In this document: piece by piece, positions 1 to 5,911 of the stretch
How positions within the stretch are numbered: position 1 is the stretch's first letter
Layout: each line of letters begins with the position of its first letter
DNA from: JBBRLG01 sp038231495
GTDB lineage: Bacteria > Planctomycetota > Planctomycetia > Gemmatales > Gemmataceae
Length of the DNA: 8,378 bases
Direction: 5' to 3'
Assembly: GCA_038231495.1 (NCBI GenBank)
Contig: JBBRLG010000337.1
Location: 1 to 8,378 of the forward strand
Notes under the pieces: model-generated
What the model was told of the DNA's origin: nothing
Seen by the model: the letters and a program-made list of their open reading frames with translations, nothing else
Databases searched by the model: none
Position numbers and translations under genes: made by a program

Positions 1-3000
1 CGCGTTCTTCGCCTGCCGCTCCGCCTGGGCCGCCGCCTCCGCCTGCCGCTTCGCCAGGCGTTCGGCGCGGGCCGCGTTGCTTTCAGCCCCTTCGAGTTGC
101 TTGGCCAGTTCGTCCAACTTGCGGGCCGCGTCCTGCATGTTCTTCTGGGTTTCGGGCGCGGTCGGCTTGGCGTTCGCCGCCTGTTCGGCCTTGGCCGTCG
201 CCTCGGCGGCGTCGGCCTTCCGCTGGGGAGCCTCCGGCGCGTTCAGGTTGCGGGCTTCCTGCGCAATCTGCTGCTGTTTGCGCTGGAGTTCCTGGGTTTT
301 CTCTGGCGTCGCCTTCGGGTCGGCGGCTACCTTCGCGCTCTCCGCGGCCAGGTCGCTCTGTTGTTTGGCCAACTCGCGCGCCTTCTCGTCAGCGGGCTTC
401 TGGCCGTTCAAAGCCTGTTGCAACCGGTCGAGTTCGCGCTTCGCCTCCTGCTGCGAGGCGGGCACGTCTTGCTTGCGGGCGTCCAACAGGTCGGCCAGGG
501 CGCGGTCCATGGCCTCGCGCGTTTTTTCCTGACGCGCTTCCTGGTTGGGCACGTCCAGCTTGCCCAGGTTCTCGGCGACCTCCGCCTGCTTGTGGGCGGC
601 GTCGGCGAGTTGCTTGTCCAACTCTTCCTTCGCCCGCTTCTTGTCCTGGTTCTGACGGGCCTGATCGATGGCCTGCTCGGTCTGGCGGGAGACCTCGTCC
701 TGTTTCTGACGCAGGCGGTCCAACTCCTGTTGCGCCTGTTGCCGGCGCTGGTCTAAGTTGGGCAACTGCTCGGCCAGGCGTTCCAGGCTCTTTTGCGCCT
801 GCTCCAACTTCGCCACCGAGTTGTTCGTATCCTTCTTGCGCAGCGCGTCGGCGGCCTGCTCGGCCTGTTTTGCCGCGTCCTGCTTTTCCTTCTGGGCGCC
901 GGCGTTCTGCGGCGGCACCGACAGCTTGGCAATCGCCTGCTCGATCGCCTGCTGCTCGGCCTGGAGCGGCTTCAAGCGGTCGGACAGCGACTCCTTCGCG
1001 TCCGCCTTCTTGACCTCGTTTTCGATCTTCTTTTTCAGACCCTCTTCCAATCGGGCCAGCTGCCGGGCGGCTTCGCGCGGGTCCTTCGCCAGGTCGATCG
1101 CCTTGTCAAAGGCGTTGGCCAGGCGGTCCAAATCCTGGGCAGTCTTGTCCTGGTGCTTCAACGCCTCGTTCGGGTCGCCCTTCTTCAAGTCCTCGGCGGC
1201 GGCGCGGGCTTCCTCCGGCTTGAGCGGGTTGGTCTTCGCGGCCAGGGCCGGGTCGCGCGTCTCCTTGGCCAGCTTCTCGGCCCTGTCGGCGAGTTCCGCC
1301 TGCTTCTTGGCCAGGTCGCTCAGCTTGTCGGCGTTGCGCTTCTGTTCCGTCTCGGCGGCGGCCTTGGTCAACTCGCGCTGGGCCTCGGCCAACTCCTTCG
1401 CCCGCTCGGCGGCCTTGCGCGCCTGCTCCGCGGCGTCCTGTTGCAAGGCGTCGCGCAGCTTGTCACTCTGTTCGGTCAGTTTTTGCAGTTCGGCGGCGAC
1501 CTCGGCCTGCTCCTTCTTGATGTTCTCCGCCTGCTCCGCGGCCATCGGGTCGCGTACCGGGTCCTTCATCGCCAACTCGGCGGCCTCCTGGGCCAGCTTC
1601 TTCTCGCGCTCGGCCAGCATCGCGACCTTGTTCTGGTCGATGCGATCCTGGGCCAACCGTTCGTTGAGCTTTTTCAAATCTTCCAGCCGTTGCAGTGCCA
1701 GCATGACGTTGCGGTCGGCGGCTTGCAGGTTCTTGTTGCGTTCCAGCACAGGTTTCTTCGGATCGACCTTTTCCAGCGCCTCCTGGCTGTGCTTCATCTC
1801 GGTATCGGCCACGTCCTCGACGCGGTCGGCCAGCGGCCGCAACGCTGGCGTCGCCGCCAACTCGCGGACCAGCGCCTGCATCTCGCCTTCAATGTCCTTG
1901 TTGTCGCCGCGCAGCTGCTTGACTTGCTGGACGTGTTCCGGCTTGAGGGACGGGTCGTTCTTCGACTCTTCGTGGACCTTGTAGATGAGCCGTCCTTCCT
2001 TCTTCAGGTCGGCCTTGATCCGCTCCAAGCGGTCTTCAATGTCTTTCTTTTGCGCCAGGATTTCCTGTTCGTTAAGCGAATTGGCCTGCTTGACGATCTT
2101 GAGCCGTAGCCAGCGGTCGGCCGGGTAATAGATGGTGTGCGGGCCGTTGAACTCCTTCGGCAAGTTGTCCTCGACGCGGATGCGATACATAACCTCATCG
2201 CCCGCTTTCACCTTGCCAGCCAGCTTGAAACCGTAACGGGCCTGCACGTCCCGCGCCAGCTCGACCGGGATTTCCTCGACGACCACTTCGCCGTCCTTGA
2301 CGCGGTACTCGACGGCGACCCGCGCGACGCCGATGTCGTCGCCGGCCTGCACGTCGATGGGCAGGGTGTCGTAGGGGAGCACGGTGCGCAGGTCTTCCTT
2401 GCCCGTGAACTTGACGACCTGCGGCGCATTGTCTTCTTGCACGGCAATCGTGCGGGGGGCCAGCGTCGTGCGGATGCCGTGTTCGGCTTCCAGCACCAGG
2501 CTGTAGGTGCCGCCCGTCTCGGCCGGCAGCGTCCAGGTGCCGGCCGTGCGGTCCGCGGCCAGGATCAGCGGCAACGGTTGCGCCGCCGCCTTGACCTTGG
2601 CACCGGCGGCGTCGAGCGTCGCGGCCGGTGTCCACTCCATGAAGGCGTTGACGGCGGGCCGCGTAAAGCGGAAGTCGAACGTGACCTTGCCGTGTTGCAG
2701 AACGGTCAAGTCGTCCAGACCGTAGGTCGGTTCGGGCGTTTCAATCGTCTTGCGCGCGTAGTCCGGCAACTCGACCACGACCTTTGGGCTTTCCGCGGCC
2801 AGTTCGACCGGCACGACCGACGTGACTTCAAACGTGTCGCTGGTCACGTCCTTCGTCTCGATGCGATAGCGACCGCTGGTGAGAACCTTGACCTCGGCGG
2901 AAAAAGTGTCGGGCGTGTCGGCCACCATGCGCTGGGTAGTTTCCTTGCCGTTGGCGTCGATCAAAACCAGCGTACTCGTGGCTGGCAGCTTGGCGTTCTC

Positions 3001-3666
3001 CATCTGCGGCACGAGGCGGACGGCGACCTTGACCGTCTTGCCCTGTGCGGTAATCACGTCGCCGGGGTTGACCTCAATGGCGTACGGGGCGGGTTCGACG
3101 GTCTTGATATAAGCGAACAGGAACCGCTGCGTAAGCCGGCCGTACTCCTTCGGTGCGACGACGGCGGGCGCGGCGACGAGGACCAGCGCGGCGGCGGCGA
3201 CGCCGGCGAGGACCGCGGCGTAGCGCACCGGCACTGCGGACAGGAACGGCAGCTGGTAGGTACGCCGCTCGGTTTCCTGCATCAAGAGGGCAATCAGTTC
3301 GGGGGAGCCGTGATAGTTGTCGGTCTTTTCCGCCAGTTCGACCGACGTGGTAAGGCGTTCGCCGAGGTCGGGGTACTTCTCCTCAACGAGGGCCGCGAGG
3401 TCGGCCGGGTCCAGCCGCCGACCGAGCGGCAGCACGACGCCGCCGACCAGGCACACGGTGCCGAGGCCGAACCAGGCGGTGGCCAGGGCCATGCGGACGA
3501 GGCCGGGCAGGTCGAGCAGGAAGTCGGCGAGCAGGGCCAGGCCGCCGGTGACGGCCAGGAGCAGCACCAACAGGCTGACGCCGCGCACGACCCGCAGCAG
3601 GCGGATGCGGCGGGCGACCTGTTCGATGCGGGAGCGTAACGTCGGCGAAAGAGCGGTGGTGGACAT
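1..3666 (-). CDS. DUF4175-like giant membrane-anchored coiled-coil protein (C-terminus beyond window)
   Basis: Reading the minus strand from an ATG at 3666 gives 1222 codons without a stop to the window edge, so the C-terminus is missing. Seen: hydrophobic segments at about residues 23-50, 57-80 and 148-170; a beta-rich region at about 190-520 resembling Ig-like modules, with a DDIGVARVAVEYRV stretch near 445 of the kind found in planctomycete DUF4175-like proteins; then from about residue 529 to the end an Ala/Glu/Lys/Gln-rich heptad-type coiled coil, almost free of aromatic residues. An AGGGGG Shine-Dalgarno lies 11 bases before the ATG. Family knowledge: such proteins are often encoded near MoxR ATPase and DUF58/BatA genes and are thought to be envelope proteins; no enzymatic motif is visible. 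Inference: an inner-membrane protein with a long extracytoplasmic rod. It is divergent from the sigma operon. The gene call is very secure; the family name is moderately secure and the function is unknown. Confidence 0.85.
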   Translation of the reverse strand, partial: MSTTALSPTLRSRIEQVARRIRLLRVVRGVSLLVLLLAVTGGLALLADFLLDLPGLVRMALATAWFGLGTVCLVGGVVLPLGRRLDPADLAALVEEKYPDLGERLTTSVELAEKTDNYHGSPELIALLMQETERRTYQLPFLSAVPVRYAAVLAGVAAAALVLVAAPAVVAPKEYGRLTQRFLFAYIKTVEPAPYAIEVNPGDVITAQGKTVKVAVRLVPQMENAKLPATSTLVLIDANGKETTQRMVADTPDTFSAEVKVLTSGRYRIETKDVTSDTFEVTSVVPVELAAESPKVVVELPDYARKTIETPEPTYGLDDLTVLQHGKVTFDFRFTRPAVNAFMEWTPAATLDAAGAKVKAAAQPLPLILAADRTAGTWTLPAETGGTYSLVLEAEHGIRTTLAPRTIAVQEDNAPQVVKFTGKEDLRTVLPYDTLPIDVQAGDDIGVARVAVEYRVKDGEVVVEEIPVELARDVQARYGFKLAGKVKAGDEVMYRIRVEDNLPKEFNGPHTIYYPADRWLRLKIVKQANSLNEQEILAQKKDIEDRLERIKADLKKEGRLIYKVHEESKNDPSLKPEHVQQVKQLRGDNKDIEGEMQALVRELAATPALRPLADRVEDVADTEMKHSQEALEKVDPKKPVLERNKNLQAADRNVMLALQRLEDLKKLNERLAQDRIDQNKVAMLAEREKKLAQEAAELAMKDPVRDPMAAEQAENIKKEQAEVAAELQKLTEQSDKLRDALQQDAAEQARKAAERAKELAEAQRELTKAAAETEQKRNADKLSDLAKKQAELADRAEKLAKETRDPALAAKTNPLKPEEARAAAEDLKKGDPNEALKHQDKTAQDLDRLANAFDKAIDLAKDPREAARQLARLEEGLKKKIENEVKKADAKESLSDRLKPLQAEQQAIEQAIAKLSVPPQNAGAQKEKQDAAKQAEQAADALRKKDTNNSVAKLEQAQKSLERLAEQLPNLDQRRQQAQQELDRLRQKQDEVSRQTEQAIDQARQNQDKKRAKEELDKQLADAAHKQAEVAENLGKLDVPNQEARQEKTREAMDRALADLLDARKQDVPASQQEAKRELDRLQQALNGQKPADEKARELAKQQSDLAAESAKVAADPKATPEKTQELQRKQQQIAQEARNLNAPEAPQRKADAAEATAKAEQAANAKPTAPETQKNMQDAARKLDELAKQLEGAESNAARAERLAKRQAEAAAQAERQAKNA

Positions 3667-3677
3667 GGCGGCGGATT

Positions 3678-3683
3678 CCCCCT
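3678..3683 (-). promoter_or_regulatory. Ribosome binding site of the coiled-coil gene
   Basis: AGGGGG on the minus strand, 11 bases before the ATG at 3666. It supports that start over internal candidates, because the first membrane segment follows directly after about 22 basic residues. Confidence 0.6.
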
Positions 3684-3748
3684 GTCGTGCTCAACCCGGC
3701 GGCGGTCCCAAGGAACCGATTTTTGGGTTTAAGCGGTTTCATCCGATA

Positions 3749-3754
3749 AGTATA
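3749..3754 (-). promoter_or_regulatory. Possible -10 element (TATACT) for the coiled-coil gene
   Basis: The minus strand reads TATACT in an otherwise GC-rich spacer, about 83 bases upstream of the ATG at 3666. No good TTGACA-like -35 lies at 16-18 bases, so this is a tentative housekeeping-type promoter only. Confidence 0.3.
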
Positions 3755-3911
3755 GCCCCTGTCAGAGCCGAACGGTGTGCCGAACCACGGGCGGTGCGGC
3801 GAGTGTCCCAGCCGGGACGGCAGGCCTTAACTCGATTGTAAGCGGTCCGAGCAAGGCGGGGCAAGGAGATTGTGGGACAACGGGACGGAATTTCGCCCGA
3901 TTCGTGAAGCC

Positions 3912-3945
3912 GCCGCTGGCGGCTGAGCTCTCAGCCGCCAGCGGC
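3912..3945. repeat. Perfect 16-bp inverted repeat in divergent spacer
   Basis: GCCGCTGGCGGCTGAG (3912-3927) and its exact reverse complement (3930-3945) are separated by only two bases. No T-tract follows on either strand, and the flanking genes are divergent, so a terminator role is unlikely. Such a near-perfect GC-rich palindrome between genes resembles REP-type dispersed repeats; copy number elsewhere in the genome cannot be seen from here. A cruciform or protein-binding role is also possible. Confidence 0.8.
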
Positions 3946-4021
3946 AAATACTGCTTTTCGCTCCTTGACAGTTGCCCCCATTTCCGCTCAGATAGCGGTA
4001 CGCCCGGACGGCGCGGTCCGC

Positions 4022-4047
4022 GAACAACTTCGCTCACCCTCTCGTAA
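4022..4047 (+). promoter_or_regulatory. Possible ECF-type promoter of the sigma operon
   Basis: GAAC at 4022-4025 and CGTAA at 4043-4047, 17 bases apart, resemble the GGAAC / CGTC layout of many ECF-dependent promoters, which are often autoregulated. Transcription would start only about 8-12 bases before the GTG at 4062. Short motifs like this arise easily by chance in GC-rich DNA, so the call is weak. Confidence 0.2.
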
Positions 4048-4061
4048 CCCCACTAGAGACT

Positions 4062-4679
4062 GTGGCCAAAACCAAACCGCTCGACCTCTGCTCCGACGAG
4101 GAACTGTTGAGCCGCTTTTGCCGCGGCGACACGGACACCTTTGCCGTCCTGGTCCGCCGCTACGAGCGCGAACTATACGGCTACCTGCGTCGCTACCTCG
4201 GCGACGGCACCCTGGCCGAGGACGTGTTTCAAAACACCTTCCTCCAGCTGTACGTCAAGAGCGGCCAGTACGAGCACGGGCGGCCCGTGCGGCCCTGGCT
4301 CTACACCATCGCCACACACCAGGCCATTGACGCCCTACGCCGCCAGGGCCGGCACCAGGCCGTTAGCCTGGGCCAGCGCCGCGACGACGCCGAGGACGGC
4401 GACGCCGGCGGCCTGGCCGACGCCCTCGAAAGTCGCGGCCCCGACCCGCACGACCAGGCCTCGGACCTGGAACGGCAAGACGTCATTCGCGCCTGTGTCG
4501 AGGAGCTGCCCGACTTTTTACGGCAGGTGTTGATCCTGGCCTACTACCAGGGGTTGAAGTACCGCGAGATCGCGGACATCCTCGAAATCCCGGTCGGAAC
4601 CGTGAAGTCCCGCTTGCACGCCGCCCTGGTCCGCCTGCAACAGGCCGGGGCCGTGTTCGCCTCCTACTCCCAAGCCTGA
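4062..4679 (+). CDS. ECF-family RNA polymerase sigma factor (sigma-70 family)
   Basis: A 205-residue protein with the two-domain ECF layout. Region 2 spans about residues 26-95, with YERELYGYLRRYL, the LAEDVFQNTFLQLY stretch that matches the core-binding/-10 helix (AEDxxQxxFL), and RPWLYTIATHQAIDALRR for DNA melting. An acidic linker (about 100-135) follows, then region 4 (about 139-193) with LPDFLRQVLILAYYQGLKYREIA and the helix-turn-helix IPVGTVKSRLHAALVRL that reads the -35 box. Length is typical of the group. The start is GTG, with only a weak AGAG upstream. The gene ends 4 bp before a membrane protein gene, the usual sigma/anti-sigma arrangement, implying it is held at the membrane until a signal releases it. 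The sigma identity is near certain; regulon and stimulus are unknown. Confidence 0.95.
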   Translation: MAKTKPLDLCSDEELLSRFCRGDTDTFAVLVRRYERELYGYLRRYLGDGTLAEDVFQNTFLQLYVKSGQYEHGRPVRPWLYTIATHQAIDALRRQGRHQAVSLGQRRDDAEDGDAGGLADALESRGPDPHDQASDLERQDVIRACVEELPDFLRQVLILAYYQGLKYREIADILEIPVGTVKSRLHAALVRLQQAGAVFASYSQA

Positions 4680-4683
4680 GCCG

Positions 4684-5658
4684 ATGCACGAACATTTGGT
4701 CGATTACCTGCGGAACACGCTCGACCCGGCGACGCGCCGTGCGGTCGAGGCGTATTTGCGTTCCCGCCCCGACGCCGCCGCGCGAGTGCAGCAACTCCGC
4801 CAGACGTTGGCCCCCTGGGACGACGGTGCCGAGACCGTCGCGCCGCCGCCGGACCTCGTTTACCGGACCCTGGCCCGCGTCGCCGAGAGTCGTCGCCAAC
4901 CGCTGCCGCCGGCCCCCGCGCCGCGGCCGCGCGAATTCGGTACAGCCGGCTCGCGCCGCTTCCGGCCCGCGGACGTGGCGGTCGCCGCCGGCGTACTGTT
5001 CCTGGTCGGCGCGGTGGCCTTTGCCTGGCTGCCGTCGTCCCGGCAACGGGCCAACGATCTGGCGTGTCAGAACAAGATGCGCGCCCTCTGGCACGCGCTC
5101 GAACAGTACAGCGATTCGCCCCAGAACCACAATGAGTTCCCGCGCGTCGAGGCCGACGGCCCGCGCGGCGTCGCGGGCGTCTTCGCGCCGGTGCTCCAGG
5201 ACGCCGGCCTGCTGGCGCCCGACACCACGCTCTTCTGTTCGGCCGGCGGCGACCCCGCCCCACCCCGCCCCGGCGTCCGCGATCTCGAACAGCTTTACCG
5301 GGAGCAGCCGGACGCGTTCAAATCCGTCGCGCGGACGCTCGCCGGCACCTACGCCTACTCCCTGGGTTACAACGACAACGGCACCCTGCATGGCCTGCGG
5401 CGCGACTCGGGCGACCTGCTCCCCCTGCTGGCAGACGCGCCGCCGGCGACCGGGACTGGCCTAAGCCCCAACCACGGCGGCCGCGGCCAAAACGTGCTCT
5501 ACATCGGCGGCAACGTGCGCTGGTGTACCGAGCGCACCGTCGGCGTCAACGGCGACGACATTTATCTCAATCAGGACGGTATGCTGCGTACGGGCCGCAA
5601 TTGGGGCGACACCGTGCTGGCACCCAGCGGCGCGACGCCGTTCGGGTCGGTGCCGTGA
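4684..5658 (+). CDS. Probable membrane anti-sigma factor with prepilin/DUF1559-like extracytoplasmic domain
   Basis: A 324-residue protein starting 4 bp after the sigma stop, probably co-translated. Residues 1-70 are a helical cytoplasmic domain (HEHLVDYLRNTLDPATRRAVEAYL) shaped like the N-terminal anti-sigma domain, but the HxxxCxxC zinc ligands are absent. A Pro/Arg-rich linker follows, then one membrane segment at about 97-116. The outside part begins with a DLACQNKMRALWHALEQYS stretch like the CxNNLKQIGLALHNY motif of DUF1559/prepilin-like planctomycete proteins, and ends with SPNHGGRGQNVLYIGGNVRW, matching the NHGGxxQNVLFxDGHVxF motif of that family. Inference: the N-domain sequesters the upstream sigma factor and the outer domain senses or forms part of an envelope structure. 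The prepilin-like resemblance is fairly strong; the anti-sigma role rests on position and topology. Confidence 0.65.
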   Translation: MHEHLVDYLRNTLDPATRRAVEAYLRSRPDAAARVQQLRQTLAPWDDGAETVAPPPDLVYRTLARVAESRRQPLPPAPAPRPREFGTAGSRRFRPADVAVAAGVLFLVGAVAFAWLPSSRQRANDLACQNKMRALWHALEQYSDSPQNHNEFPRVEADGPRGVAGVFAPVLQDAGLLAPDTTLFCSAGGDPAPPRPGVRDLEQLYREQPDAFKSVARTLAGTYAYSLGYNDNGTLHGLRRDSGDLLPLLADAPPATGTGLSPNHGGRGQNVLYIGGNVRWCTERTVGVNGDDIYLNQDGMLRTGRNWGDTVLAPSGATPFGSVP

Positions 5659-5772
5659 GCGCCGGGAAATGCCGGCAGGGTTCTAACGGTATGGCCTCGG
5701 CCCGCATATTCCGCCCACCCGGCTGCCGCCACGACCCTTGCCAAAGGGACCCTTGCCACCCTCCTTCGCCAC

Positions 5773-5796
5773 CCCTTGCCACGTATTTGGCAAGGG
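5773..5796. repeat. Hairpin: 9-bp stem, 6-base loop
   Basis: CCCTTGCCA (5773-5781), loop cgtatt, TGGCAAGGG (5788-5796). No T-run follows on the plus strand, so it is not a classical intrinsic terminator, though it could end the upstream operon's transcript in a planctomycete. Confidence 0.7.
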
Positions 5797-5844
5797 TACA
5801 TCAACGCCGCTGCCTGCTCCTGACGGTCTCTAGGTGCCAAAATT

Positions 5845-5881
5845 CCACCCTTGCCAAGTTCTCGCGCTTTGGCAAGGGTGG
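5845..5881. repeat. Hairpin: perfect 13-bp stem, 11-base loop
   Basis: CCACCCTTGCCAA (5845-5857) pairs exactly with TTGGCAAGGGTGG (5869-5881). It sits about 30 bases before the start of the 674-residue protein, where it could act as an operator or leader structure. It shares its core with the smaller hairpin at 5773-5796. Confidence 0.8.
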
Positions 5882-5911
5882 GTGTAGTGGCCGAGGCCGG
5901 GTGGTCAAAGA

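Larger units (their letters stand above)
3667..4061. other. Divergent intergenic region (395 bp)
   Basis: The spacer separates the minus-strand coiled-coil gene from the plus-strand sigma operon, so promoters for both should lie here. It contains the tentative TATACT at 3749-3754, the inverted repeat at 3912-3945 and a possible ECF-type promoter at 4022-4047. Short frames on both strands show no start signals, no recognisable protein motif and overlap each other, so no gene is called. No tRNA or riboswitch fold was recognised. Confidence 0.8.
5735..5881. repeat. Cluster of six CCCTTGCCA / TGGCAAGGG repeats
   Basis: The 9-mer CCCTTGCCA occurs at 5735-5743, 5750-5758, 5773-5781 and 5848-5856, and its reverse complement at 5788-5796 and 5870-5878. 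The first two are a direct repeat of GACCCTTGCCA with a 15-base period. The others pair into two hairpins. Six copies of a 9-mer in 147 bases cannot be chance. Possible roles: operator array for the downstream gene, transcription-terminating structures, or a mobile-element/recombination end. Nothing in the sequence decides among these. Confidence 0.85.
5659..5911. other. Repeat-rich intergenic region
   Basis: About 250 bp between the anti-sigma gene and the 674-residue protein. No coding sequence is convincing. It holds the clustered CCCTTGCCA repeats (5735-5881) listed separately. The spacer coincides with a change in base composition, from very GC-rich upstream to visibly lower downstream. 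Confidence 0.75.

Noticed and set aside
2004..2635. Minus-strand short frames within the coiled-coil gene
   Set aside because: They are in other frames than the main gene and are Arg/Gly-rich shadows with no motif.
77..3639. Long plus-strand open frames (up to ~500 codons) over the left half
   Set aside because: They are antisense to an unbroken 1222-codon minus-strand gene with membrane segments, RBS and coherent domain order. Their peptides are low-complexity Leu/Arg/Gly or Ser/Ala mixtures, typical of the complement of GC-rich coiled-coil codons.
3762..4047. Overlapping ~90-codon frames on both strands in the divergent spacer
   Set aside because: They run across the inverted repeat, lack ribosome binding sites and contradict each other; no recognisable protein.
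4483..5391. 302-codon minus-strand frame opposite the sigma/anti-sigma genes
   Set aside because: Arg/Gly-rich antisense shadow; the plus strand carries clear sigma motifs and the NHGG motif.
5661..5676. GCCGG/CCGGC hairpin after the anti-sigma gene as a terminator
   Set aside because: Only a 5-bp stem and no T-tract; expected often by chance at this GC content.
5735..5881. CRISPR array
   Set aside because: Repeat core is only 9-13 bases, spacing is irregular and orientation alternates; no cas genes nearby.
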